NCBI GenBank assembly: GCA_964569695.1
Contig: CAZMUA010000008.1
Location: 1 to 64,000 of the forward strand
Length of the DNA: 64,000 nucleotides
Reading direction: 5' to 3'
From: UBA8106 sp964569695
GTDB taxonomy: Bacteria > Acidobacteriota > Vicinamibacteria > Vicinamibacterales > UBA823
Below, piece by piece: positions 1 to 8,277 of the stretch (position 1 is its first letter; each line of letters begins with the position of its first letter). The notes below the pieces were generated by a model. That model ran no database searches. It worked only from the letters and a program-made list of their open reading frames with translations, and was not told the DNA's origin. A program made the translations under genes and the position numbers.

Positions 1-2
1 CC

Positions 3-803
3 GAGTTATCTCGGTTTAATGCCTTTCGTGACACGCAGCCGTTTCCATTCACAGCGGGGACGTTTGAAGTCATTAAACAAGGGTAGGAGCTCGCAGCGCT
101 CACTGATGGTGCTTTTGATATTACGGTTGGTCCCTTAGTGACTGCGGGGGGTTTCGGGGTTGAACAACACAACCTTCCGCCACCGAGAGCAACGATTGTT
201 GAATTGCTTAAACACAGCGGTCACGATCAACTGCATCTCGATGTTTCTGCAAAGAGCGTTCGTAAACAGGATCCCTTGATCGGATTTGACCTATCAGCAA
301 TAGCCAAAGGTTATGCGGTGGACCAGGTAGCCAGCGCGATTGAGTCTAAAGGTGTAATGCAATACATGATTGAAGTGGGTGGCGAGGTGCGTACGGGTGG
401 CCTCAACGCTTCTGGTGAACCTTGGCGCATCGGTATTCAGGTGCCGGATTCAAAGACAGAATCGATCATTCAAGTGGTGCCGTTACGTGATCTGGCGATG
501 GCGACATCCGGTGATTATCGCAGTTACTATGAGGTAGATGGACAGCGTATTTCCCATACGATTGACCCTCGGACGGGTTACCCGGTTACGCACCGCTTAG
601 CGTCAGTAACTGTTGTGGGCACATCCTGCTCGTGGGCCGATGGCATGGCTACGGCATTAAACGTGTTGGGTCCAACCGATGGGTACCGTTTCGCGGTAGC
701 GCAAGGTGTGGCGGCACTCATGCTGGTACGTACTGATGCAGGGGAGTTTGACCAGAAAATGACGCCCGCGTTTGAGCATCTATTTCAAACCGACTTACAA
801 TAA
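3..803 (+). CDS. apbE: FAD:protein FMN transferase ApbE, partial, interrupted by an in-frame TAG
   Basis: ApbE covalently attaches FMN from FAD to threonine residues of target flavoproteins such as NqrB and NqrC. Family landmarks are visible: GAFDITVGPLV, IAKGYAVDQVA, EVGGEVRTGG, TSGDYRSYYEVDGQRISHT, IDPRTGYPVT and the metal-binding segment WADGMATALNVLG. The left part is outside the window. The same frame is open from base 3 with typical upstream ApbE sequence (ELSRFNAFRDTQPF), but a TAG at 84-86 interrupts it between EVIKQG and ELAALTDGAFD, where a CAG to TAG change would explain it. A GTG at 138 could restart translation, but the product would lack the N-terminal part of the fold. It is therefore a recent pseudogene, a sequence error or a recoded amber codon. 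nqrM follows 7 bases after the stop. Family assignment is sure; integrity is not. Confidence 0.85.
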
Positions 804-810
804 TCAGGTT

Positions 811-1005
811 ATGACTATCTTCTTTCTGTCCGTACTAGTCGTGGGCCTGGCAATGCTTATTATGGCGGTCGGAGTGATGTTCAGTAACCGTTGCTTACGC
901 GGTTCCTGTGGTGGAGAGAAGATTTTCGATTCGGAAGGGAAGGAACTTGTCTGTGATGCGTGCCCCCACCGTGTCTCTGAAGATGAGGCGTTAGTTGATT
1001 CTTAA
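811..1005 (+). CDS. nqrM: NqrM-like Na+-NQR maturation protein
   Basis: A 64-residue protein with one N-terminal membrane segment (residues 3-24), then a cysteine-rich tail with Cys28, Cys33, Cys48 and Cys51 in the pattern CLRGSC-GG and CDAC. This matches the small NqrM (DUF539) family, needed to place iron between the NqrD and NqrE subunits of the Na+-translocating NADH:quinone reductase. The ATG at 811 is preferred over an in-frame upstream start at 772, which would sit inside apbE and spoil the membrane-anchor start. Its place directly after apbE, the FMN transferase that also matures NQR, supports the call and suggests that nqr structural genes lie to the left of the window. Confidence 0.8.
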   Translation: MTIFFLSVLVVGLAMLIMAVGVMFSNRCLRGSCGGEKIFDSEGKELVCDACPHRVSEDEALVDS

Positions 1006-1025
1006 CGTGAATAACTTCCTGTAGT

Positions 1026-2432
1026 CTAACAGCTACTTAGTAGGTCACCTAAGGCCTTCATTAAAGTTTTATCCTGTTCTGGCAATACAGTTCTAAGGTC
1101 CAGGAGCACCCGATCTTGGTCGATGCGACCAACGACTGGTGGATCGAATTTCCGGAGTGCGGTTTGGATATAGACTGCGCTTCTGTTTGCAGATTGAATG
1201 GCGATCACTTTTGTGGGCAAGTGAGTTTCTGGCGCGCTACCACCACCGATGGCCGAATGGTCGTTAAGGATTTCCACTCGTGCGTTTCTATTCTCAATGG
1301 CATCTACGACTGCCTGGGCTCGTTTTTCGATTTCTTCAACAGGGGTAGAGAGCATAATGGAGACCGGCACTGTAACGTGTGCTTGTCCAGCGGCATGCTC
1401 CTGTAACGTAGCGCCTAATGCTGCATAGGTTAACTTGTCGACGCGCAATGCTCGCATCAGTGGGTGCGCTCGAATGCGTTCGATCTTCTCGGACTGTCCA
1501 ACTAGAATGCCTGCTTGGGGTCCACCTAACAATTTGTCAGCACTGAAGCAAACGACATCAGTTCCGACAGCAACACTTTTCCTGACCGTAGGTTCGTCAA
1601 GCTGCTGATTTTGTGCATCAGTGTCATTCCCAAGGTAACCGCTTCCGAGATCTTCAGCGACAGTAATATTGAAACGTTTTCCGAGCGACACTAGTTCATC
1701 TATTGTTGGACGATCAGTGAACCCTTGGATGCGGAAATTCGATGGATGCACACGCAGTAAAAGTGCCGTCTTTTCTGTGATGGCTGCGGCGTAATCCGTT
1801 ACCCGGGTCTTATTCGTTGTTCCGACTTCTCGGAGTACGGCGCCAGATGCAGACATGATCTCGGGAATACGGAAACCACCGCCGATTTCGACCAATTCAC
1901 CACGCGATACGATGACTTCACGTCCACTAGCCAGTGCCGATAACATTAAAAGGGTGGCTGCAGCGTTGTTGTTGACGACCGCTGCGGCTTCGGCGCCTGT
2001 CAATCGTTGCACTAATGAGTTGATGTGGCTATCCCGCTGACTACGCTTTCCTCGGCTCAGATCGTATTCGAGATTGACGTAACCACCGGCAGTTTCAGCA
2101 ATTTGCTGAACCGCTGATGTGGTGAGTGGGGCACGTCCCAAGTTGGTATGCAGGATTACCCCCGTAGCATTAATCACCTGTCGCAGTGAGGGTGCAAACC
2201 AGTCAGTAAGCCGCCTTCGAGTACTTTCTTCAAGATATTCCATAGCGGCCGTCATATTAGATATTGAGGTGGACAGGGCATCTGCAGTGCTTACCAATTT
2301 AGTACGTAATTCTTCAGTTTCAAGTCGCAATGCTTCGAGTGTGGCAGTGCGTCCATATTTTCTTAAAAGTAATTGGATTGCCTGCCGTTCGATCAATTGC
2401 CCAATAGAGGGCAGGATTCGAGGATCTGCCAT
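1026..2432 (-). CDS. selA: L-seryl-tRNA(Sec) selenium transferase SelA
   Basis: SelA is a pyridoxal-phosphate enzyme that converts seryl-tRNA(Sec) to selenocysteyl-tRNA(Sec) using selenophosphate. The 468-residue length is normal for bacterial SelA. The N-terminal tRNA-binding region starts LPSIGQLIERQAIQLLLRKYG. The PLP-binding lysine is Lys300 in CFSADKLLGGPQAG, the typical family signature, and INATGVILHTNLGRAPL at residues 87-103 is also characteristic. It is convergent with nqrM and divergent from the 149-residue orphan gene. No selB, selD or selenocysteine tRNA gene is visible here, so the rest of the pathway must be elsewhere if functional. Confidence 0.96.
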   Translation of the reverse strand: MADPRILPSIGQLIERQAIQLLLRKYGRTATLEALRLETEELRTKLVSTADALSTSISNMTAAMEYLEESTRRRLTDWFAPSLRQVINATGVILHTNLGRAPLTTSAVQQIAETAGGYVNLEYDLSRGKRSQRDSHINSLVQRLTGAEAAAVVNNNAAATLLMLSALASGREVIVSRGELVEIGGGFRIPEIMSASGAVLREVGTTNKTRVTDYAAAITEKTALLLRVHPSNFRIQGFTDRPTIDELVSLGKRFNITVAEDLGSGYLGNDTDAQNQQLDEPTVRKSVAVGTDVVCFSADKLLGGPQAGILVGQSEKIERIRAHPLMRALRVDKLTYAALGATLQEHAAGQAHVTVPVSIMLSTPVEEIEKRAQAVVDAIENRNARVEILNDHSAIGGGSAPETHLPTKVIAIQSANRSAVYIQTALRKFDPPVVGRIDQDRVLLDLRTVLPEQDKTLMKALGDLLSSC

Positions 2433-2555
2433 TGTTCTTCGCTGCCGTTTTTGCCGCTGATGGTGTCAACTGGATGATTTGATTACTGTATTCCTTGCCT
2501 GTGAACTTGTCGTGTTGTCAGGATTCAGGATACCATCACGTGCACGGTTCTCGTC

Positions 2556-3005
2556 ATGACGAAGACTTTATCTAATCAGGGCATGGACCCTGAGAAGCAA
2601 AATATTCAAGGGAATCGACTATCCGAGCGGTTCTGGCCATATGGCGATCTCTCCGAGCAACCCACCGAAGAAGAGTTAATCGCTCTTGAGTCAGATTTGC
2701 GCGCCGGGTTATTTCAAGATGGCGAAGAGGCGCTCTCCGTGACTTTAGTGTTTCCAGTGTTTAAGGGTGCGGATTACGAAGAAGCTGTAACCCGTGCAAA
2801 GGCTTCCGCCGAATATCGCGAAGTTGGAACAGGTGAGGCATTACGACACCGCGCTCGGTTTTTTCCTGGCGAAGTGTTTAAGCTTCGAGATCTCTACGAT
2901 CTCATAAGTCGGAACATTACCTGCGACGTCTTAATTAATGACCGCCCAGTTCCGTACGCACGTGACTTGTGGCTTCCTCTCATATGGTTTCTCACATTTC
3001 GATGA
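2556..3005 (+). CDS. Uncharacterised 149-residue protein upstream of purH
   Basis: I do not recognise a family. The predicted soluble protein has no signal peptide or membrane segment. Its first 50 residues are polar and acidic (SEQPTEEELIALESDLRAG), followed by an alternating hydrophobic stretch (ALSVTLVFPVFKGADYEEAV) that could be a beta strand and helix, and a C-terminus rich in hydrophobic and aromatic residues (LWLPLIWFLTFR). A second ATG at 2583 is an equally possible start; neither has a strong ribosome-binding site. It reads in the same direction as purH, 83 bases upstream of it, and is divergent from selA. Codon use looks like that of its neighbours, so it is probably a real gene. 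Confidence 0.6.
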   Translation: MTKTLSNQGMDPEKQNIQGNRLSERFWPYGDLSEQPTEEELIALESDLRAGLFQDGEEALSVTLVFPVFKGADYEEAVTRAKASAEYREVGTGEALRHRARFFPGEVFKLRDLYDLISRNITCDVLINDRPVPYARDLWLPLIWFLTFR

Positions 3006-3088
3006 TCGTAAGATGGTTCGATGAATTGTGCTAGGTCTGCCATGAGGTGCTGTCATGACGTCCTGGCTAGAGAGTCTGAGGAATTCTG

Positions 3089-4687
3089 ATGCGGGCTTTA
3101 TTGAGTGTGTCGGATAAGACGGGCATCGAAGAATTTGCGTCCGGCTTAACTTCACGCGGCTATGAATTGATTTCTACCGGAGGGACTGCACGAACATTAC
3201 GGGATGCAGGATTACCCATTACTCTTGTATCTGAGATCACCGGAATGCCGGAGATGATGGATGGTCGAGTGAAGACCTTGCATCCAAATATTCACGCTGG
3301 GATATTGGCCAGGCGTGACCATGAAACGGATTTATCGTCTCTTCAACAATACGACATCGAACCTATTGATCTGGTTGTCGTTAACCTTTATCCGTTTGCT
3401 CGAACGGCAGCAAATAAGAGTACTCCTGTTAGTGAATTAATCGAACAGATCGATATTGGCGGACCTTCGTTAGTTCGGGCCGCCGCTAAGAATTTTAAAG
3501 ATGTCTTGGTGATTGTAGATTCGGGTGATTACGAGGAAACCCTACTAGAGTTGGATCGGTCAGATGGTCCGGAGTTAGCATTTCGTTTAGAACTTTCGCG
3601 TAAAGCGTTCGCACATACCGCAGAGTACGATACAACAATCGCTCACACGTTTAAATCGATTGCTGTGTCTGGTACAGATTTTCGACGTGAACAATCGTCT
3701 CCTGCCGAAGCAGTGCCGGACCGATTGACGCTTAACTTACCAAGAATTTCGACACTTCGATACGGTGAAAATCCGCATCAAGAAGCTGCGTGGTATGGGG
3801 ACTCGAAGGGTATTGGCTTACCGGCAGCGCATCAAGTTCAAGGTAAGCCGTTGTCCTTTACGAATCTAATTGATCTCGACGCAGCAGCTCGTATCGTACT
3901 TGAATTCGAGGAACCTGCTGCTGCCGTCATCAAACATACGAATCCCTGCGGAGTGGCTACAAGCGCAACGATTACCAACGCCTATCGGCAAGCACGCGAC
4001 GCTGATGCTTTATCAGCGTTTGGTGGGATCGTTGGCTTAAATCGTCCTTTGGATTCAACAACGGCTTCGGAAATTGTTTCAACATTTATCGAAGCGGTTG
4101 TGGCACCTAGCATTGATGAGGCAGCAAAGGCCGTCTTAGCAGAAAAGAAATCTTTACGAGTTCTCACATTTGATATGGCGCTGCTCAATGACAATCCCAT
4201 TGCTCAAGTCGATGCTCGATCGATATTGGGGGGCTGGATTGTTCAACATCGTGACGAAGTTAGGGAAGCCAGAAGGTTATGGGGTGAATCGGCTGCGATT
4301 CCTGATTTGCAAGTTGTCACTCAGCGGGCTCCCCGACCAGAGGAATGGACAGCTTTACAGTTTGCGTGGCGCGTCTGTGCCCATGTCAAATCAAATGCTG
4401 TTATATTCACACGCGGAGACCGTACTGTCGCAATTGGTGCGGGTCAGATGAGTCGGATCGACGCTGTTAAGGTCGCGACCCTAAAAGCTCCAACCAGTTT
4501 GACCGGTACGGTCGCAGCATCTGATGCTTTTTTCCCGTTTCGTGATGGTCTCGACGCTCTTGCGACGGCGGGTGCGACGGCGGTTGTGCAACCTGGCGGG
4601 TCAGTACGGGATGCCGAGGTAATTCGCGCGGCTGATGAACATGATCTGGCCATGGTGTTCACTGGCCGTCGACACTTTCGACATTAA
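3089..4687 (+). CDS. purH: Bifunctional AICAR transformylase / IMP cyclohydrolase PurH
   Basis: PurH carries out the last two steps of de novo purine synthesis: formylation of AICAR with 10-formyl-tetrahydrofolate, then ring closure to IMP. The N-terminal MGS-like cyclohydrolase domain (about residues 1-150) shows SVSDKTGIEEFA, STGGTARTLRDAG and DGRVKTLHPNIHAGILARR. The transformylase domain follows with LRYGENPHQEAAWY, the KHTNPCGVA segment containing the catalytic Lys-His pair, and DAFFPFRDGLD near the end. The length of 532 residues is normal. The ATG at 3089 has a GAGGA site about 7 bases upstream. It is convergent with the heptose kinase gene, with only 20 bases between stops. Confidence 0.98.
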   Translation: MRALLSVSDKTGIEEFASGLTSRGYELISTGGTARTLRDAGLPITLVSEITGMPEMMDGRVKTLHPNIHAGILARRDHETDLSSLQQYDIEPIDLVVVNLYPFARTAANKSTPVSELIEQIDIGGPSLVRAAAKNFKDVLVIVDSGDYEETLLELDRSDGPELAFRLELSRKAFAHTAEYDTTIAHTFKSIAVSGTDFRREQSSPAEAVPDRLTLNLPRISTLRYGENPHQEAAWYGDSKGIGLPAAHQVQGKPLSFTNLIDLDAAARIVLEFEEPAAAVIKHTNPCGVATSATITNAYRQARDADALSAFGGIVGLNRPLDSTTASEIVSTFIEAVVAPSIDEAAKAVLAEKKSLRVLTFDMALLNDNPIAQVDARSILGGWIVQHRDEVREARRLWGESAAIPDLQVVTQRAPRPEEWTALQFAWRVCAHVKSNAVIFTRGDRTVAIGAGQMSRIDAVKVATLKAPTSLTGTVAASDAFFPFRDGLDALATAGATAVVQPGGSVRDAEVIRAADEHDLAMVFTGRRHFRH

Positions 4688-4707
4688 GAGTCTTAGGGCT
4701 ATCCTCC

Positions 4708-5703
4708 TTAGGCGAAGGTTTCTACCAGTTCCTTGGTCGTCACAGTACTTGCTCCGAAACGACCTACAACGATGCCAGCCGCATGATTAGCTAGTTCCGC
4801 TGCTTCTGATAGGTTGGCGCCTGCGGCTACGCTCAGGGCCATCATCGCAATCACGGTATCTCCAGCACCAGTGACGTCCGAGACTTCTCGCGCTGTGGTG
4901 GGAAGAGCACTTTCTACACGGTCAGCTCCAGGCAGCGATCCATCAGTTAGCCACATGCCACGTTCTCCTCTTGTGATCAGCACACTCGTACAAGGCACTG
5001 AGGTTTGAAGAGTGCTGGCAGCAGTACGCGCTTCATCCTCAGTTTGAATTCTCACCCCTGTCGCTTTTTCAGCTTCGTGGTGGTTTGGTGTCATCAACGA
5101 ACATCCGGAGTACCAGTTAAGATGTGGCGCCTTGGGATCTACAAATACGGGCACGCCATGATCATTTGCAGAGAGAAAAAGTTCAACCATGAGTTCTTGG
5201 GTAAGGAGTCCTTTTAAATAGTCCGACACTACGATGACATCAGCTGTCGCAATTTGTGATTTGAGAAGTGCACTCAGTTTATCGACTATGCCTCGTGATA
5301 GAGCTTTGTCAGTTTCGTAATCAATCCGTGCAACTTGTTGGTTTCGACTGGTTACGACACGTTGTTTACGGGTTGTTATTCTTTCGCGCTCAGAAAACAC
5401 ACCGCTTGGATCAATAGAGGCGCGTTTCAGTTCAGTTAACAATTGTGTTCCTGCATCATCTGAGCCAAGAACACCCAACAAGCTAACGCTTCCACCCAGT
5501 TTGCGAATGTTATGCGCGACGTTGGCTGCTCCTCCAAGTCGATATTCTTCATCTTTAAACTTCACAACTGGTACTGGTGCTTCAGGAGAAATGCGATTCA
5601 CTTGGCCGATCACAAACTGATCGATCATGATGTCACCAATGACCATGATATGGGTGGACTCGAATCGTTGAATGATCGCGTCCGCCCGTTGATTGCTCAG
5701 CAT
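4708..5703 (-). CDS. rfaE1: D-glycero-beta-D-manno-heptose-7-phosphate kinase
   Basis: A PfkB/ribokinase-family sugar kinase of 331 residues that phosphorylates heptose 7-phosphate at C1 for ADP-heptose and LPS inner-core synthesis. Visible signatures are VIGDIMIDQFVIGQVNRISP near the N-terminus, GGAANVAHNIRKLG, and the ATP-site anion hole SDVTGAGDTVIAMMALSV. Only the kinase half of E. coli HldE is present; the cytidylyltransferase domain is not fused, so a separate rfaE2/hldE2-type gene is expected elsewhere. It is the last gene of the minus-strand LPS operon and starts two bases after the stop of the ligase gene. Confidence 0.93.
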   Translation of the reverse strand: MLSNQRADAIIQRFESTHIMVIGDIMIDQFVIGQVNRISPEAPVPVVKFKDEEYRLGGAANVAHNIRKLGGSVSLLGVLGSDDAGTQLLTELKRASIDPSGVFSERERITTRKQRVVTSRNQQVARIDYETDKALSRGIVDKLSALLKSQIATADVIVVSDYLKGLLTQELMVELFLSANDHGVPVFVDPKAPHLNWYSGCSLMTPNHHEAEKATGVRIQTEDEARTAASTLQTSVPCTSVLITRGERGMWLTDGSLPGADRVESALPTTAREVSDVTGAGDTVIAMMALSVAAGANLSEAAELANHAAGIVVGRFGASTVTTKELVETFA

Positions 5704-5705
5704 GA

Positions 5706-6863
5706 CTAAAGAGGATTTTTCGCCTGTTCAGATGTGTCGGCAGCGTAAGGCAGTGTAATGACCACGAGTAGCATCATCAGGAATTCAGAATCACCAAAAT
5801 TATACTCAAACAAGCCAGCAGCCAGCATACAAGCTAGCGCGGCCAGTCCACCCGCTGGCAGTGATTTATACGTCGTTGTTTGCAGTCTGCGAAATGAACT
5901 AACGACGACACTTAGGACGAACCAAAGCCAGAGAGCTAACGCTGGTAATCCGCGCTCGGCTGCAATTTGCATTGGCACATTATGGAGATGCGGATTGGTA
6001 ATTTGGACCGCGTTGGCGTCGCGGTAGTCAACGTAGACTTCCTGTACCATATTAGGACCAACTCCCGTAAGGGGGTAGTCTTGAATCATTCTCACACCAG
6101 TTCTGGCCATGGCTAGACGGTCTCGATTTGTGGGATCCTGGAGATCGAAAATCGAATAAAGCCGGTCGGTTACTTGAGGTGGTGCAAAGCCAAAGAATAG
6201 CGCTGCAAGCACCGGCAGGGCTGCTAGCAAGCGAAAGTTCTTCAGGACCAGCAATAAACTTAGTCCGACACATATTCCGACCCAAGCACTACGTGTGAGT
6301 GTTAATGCGATGGCAACGAGTACGGCCGGAATAACTAACGCTGGCCAAGTGCGGTCCTTGGCGTGAAAAAGCACTCTCGCTGCAGCTACCACTGACACGA
6401 CCATTAGAAGTCCAGCATAGGTCATGTAGTGGCTCATCAACCCCTGCGGTCTTCGACCAAGATGGTCGTACTCAAGAATACCGAACTGCACAATACCCCA
6501 GATGGCACTAGCCGCACCAATAGAAATAATAATGGTAGCCACCGTCAAGGCGCGCTCACCCCGAGCGAGTCTGCAAACAATTGGCACAATCAGGAATAAG
6601 AGGAGTTGCTTTGAATCCATGAAGCTTGCAACCGGATTTAGTGAAAACGCGGCCGACCCCAAGGTGGCCAGAGCGTACAGCGCAAGCGGTAGGAACCAAG
6701 GTGGTAGCGTCTTAACATCTCGTTGAATGAAATATAGAATTCCCCACAGCAATCCTGTAATGGTTAATAAAATTTGGGCCACTGCAATGGACAGTTGAAG
6801 TGCCGCAACAAATCCTAGCAATGTTAGGAATGCTGTGCGTTCGAGTGTGTTGGTTCGAGTCAT
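5706..6863 (-). CDS. O-antigen ligase / polymerase family membrane protein (WaaL-like)
   Basis: A 385-residue polytopic inner-membrane protein with about ten to twelve hydrophobic segments and the Wzy_C/O-antigen-ligase signature. The long periplasmic loop holds DRLYSIFDLQDPTNRDR, YPLTGVGPN and NPHLHNVPMQIAAERG, with the conserved histidine region of WaaL-type ligases. These proteins join undecaprenyl-linked glycans to lipid A core or, in relatives, polymerise or glycosylate. Context between a heptosyltransferase and a heptose kinase favours an LPS role, but a Wzy polymerase cannot be excluded from sequence alone. Its start overlaps the upstream glycosyltransferase stop by four bases (ATGA), indicating translational coupling. 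Confidence 0.85.
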   Translation of the reverse strand: MTRTNTLERTAFLTLLGFVAALQLSIAVAQILLTITGLLWGILYFIQRDVKTLPPWFLPLALYALATLGSAAFSLNPVASFMDSKQLLLFLIVPIVCRLARGERALTVATIIISIGAASAIWGIVQFGILEYDHLGRRPQGLMSHYMTYAGLLMVVSVVAAARVLFHAKDRTWPALVIPAVLVAIALTLTRSAWVGICVGLSLLLVLKNFRLLAALPVLAALFFGFAPPQVTDRLYSIFDLQDPTNRDRLAMARTGVRMIQDYPLTGVGPNMVQEVYVDYRDANAVQITNPHLHNVPMQIAAERGLPALALWLWFVLSVVVSSFRRLQTTTYKSLPAGGLAALACMLAAGLFEYNFGDSEFLMMLLVVITLPYAADTSEQAKNPL

Positions 6864-7936
6864 GATGGATTTACTCGACAGTGTTCCAGAGCTCGTTCAG
6901 CCGCGGCAACTACAATAGACGGAGCTAGGCTTGTTAGACAACGAAAATCTCCTGGGTCGCAGTGCCGTTGGTTACATGGCCGACATGATAATGTGCCGAT
7001 GTCGGCAGTTTCTACTGAGTATGTTGGATCTCGCCAAGGGGCTGAGCGGGCTGCTAAAGTTGGCCCATAAATACCCACGATAGGTACGCTGGTTGTAGCC
7101 GCTAGGTGAAGTGGGCCAGTATCGCCACCGATAAACAATGCAGCCAGACCGATAAGTGACCGTAATTCTGCGAGATCCAATTCCTCATCTAACATCACCA
7201 GTTGTCTGACTTGAGTGCTCATTGCTGCAACGATCTGATTTTTTACACCGTGATCTGAGGGCCCTGATGTAATTATAAATCGGCGCTGGGGGGCAGATTT
7301 GGCAAGGGTCGCGATAGTTTGGGCAAAGTAATCTGCTGGCCACTGCCTAAAGGTGTTCCCAGCACTCACATGTATAACGATGAGTGGGTTGGTAGGGCCA
7401 ACGCCTGCCTGGGCTAGGCGATGTTTGATTACACCTGTTACGTCAAGGTCTTCAGTCATTTCAACTGAATCACGCTGAGGATCAGGGCTTCCGCCTAGTC
7501 GTTTATCAAGGGCTGCCAAAAGGTCCCATTGATTAACTACGGAGTGACGCGCTTCAAGCCGCCGGGATCGTGGTACATGATGGGTATATGCCCAGTTACG
7601 GAAGGGAACGCTATACCCGATTCTAAGTGGAGCACGGGTACACCAAGTTAACCAGCTGCTTCGAGGTCCTCCGTGAAAATCTATGACCGCATCAAAACGT
7701 GCTGTTCGAAGGTTTTCTGCGAGTGAGAAATCATAGGTTAATCGTTGGAGTCCTCGAGGGCGGTCGACAACAATCAGGTCTGAGAGGTGTGGGTTTCCTG
7801 ACAAAATAGGTGCTGCCTCACGTTCAACAACGTAGGAAAGATCCGCATCTGGTAAACATCGTTTAACCGCACGGAGAGATGGTGTTGTAAAGATGACGTC
7901 ACCTATTAGGCGGAGACGGATAAAGAGAATCTTCAC
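6860..7936 (-). CDS. Glycosyltransferase family 9, ADP-heptose:LPS heptosyltransferase-like
   Basis: A 358-residue GT-B cytosolic or membrane-associated enzyme, probably transferring heptose from ADP-heptose to the LPS inner core. Signatures are the N-terminal ILFIRLRLIGDVIFTTPSLR, the mid-protein VIHVSAGNTFRQWPADYF and the C-terminal nucleotide-sugar site IGGDTGPLHLAATTSVPIVG followed by YGPT. It lies 24 bases after the Trm112-like gene and overlaps the ligase gene by four bases, so it belongs to one LPS operon. Whether it is heptosyltransferase I, II or a later one cannot be decided here. Confidence 0.9.
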   Translation of the reverse strand: MKILFIRLRLIGDVIFTTPSLRAVKRCLPDADLSYVVEREAAPILSGNPHLSDLIVVDRPRGLQRLTYDFSLAENLRTARFDAVIDFHGGPRSSWLTWCTRAPLRIGYSVPFRNWAYTHHVPRSRRLEARHSVVNQWDLLAALDKRLGGSPDPQRDSVEMTEDLDVTGVIKHRLAQAGVGPTNPLIVIHVSAGNTFRQWPADYFAQTIATLAKSAPQRRFIITSGPSDHGVKNQIVAAMSTQVRQLVMLDEELDLAELRSLIGLAALFIGGDTGPLHLAATTSVPIVGIYGPTLAARSAPWRDPTYSVETADIGTLSCRPCNQRHCDPGDFRCLTSLAPSIVVAAAERALEHCRVNPS

Positions 7937-7960
7937 GTCACCCCTATTCCTTGATGCTCG

Positions 7961-8131
7961 CTAGTCCTCGATACGTGCTTCGTCGATAAGCATTACAGGG
8001 ATGTCATCTTTAATCGGGTAAACACGCCGGCACGTGCGACATTTCAATCCACTGTCATTATCGACGAGTACGACCGCGGTTTTACATTTTGGACAGGCGA
8101 GTATTTCCAGGAGTTCCGGATCAATAGCCAT
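7961..8131 (-). CDS. Trm112-like small zinc protein (YcaR family)
   Basis: A 56-residue protein with two cysteine pairs, CPKC and CRTC, and the family ending YPIKDDIPVMLIDEA. Bacterial members (UPF0434/YcaR) often sit beside lipid A and LPS genes; their role is poorly known, while the eukaryotic relative Trm112 activates methyltransferases. Two in-frame ATGs exist. The one at 8131 is chosen because the strong AAGGAGG site is seven bases upstream of it and only one base from the ATG at 8137. It is the first gene of the minus-strand LPS operon and is divergent from the TPR gene. Confidence 0.85.
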   Translation of the reverse strand: MAIDPELLEILACPKCKTAVVLVDNDSGLKCRTCRRVYPIKDDIPVMLIDEARIED

Positions 8132-8277
8132 TTCCATGCCTCCTTACTTACGACTTGTTCACAAAGACTATATCAGACCAGTTATGTGTGATTCAGCAGG
8201 GAACTTAGCTAATTTTCTCGTATGAGTCTCAGGATGGGCTTGCTGCAGAGAAGCCGCTATGGAAGAATCGAAATCCG

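Noticed and set aside
1116..1406. Plus-strand open frame of 96 codons opposite selA
   Set aside because: It lies wholly inside the well-supported selA gene on the other strand and encodes no recognisable domain.
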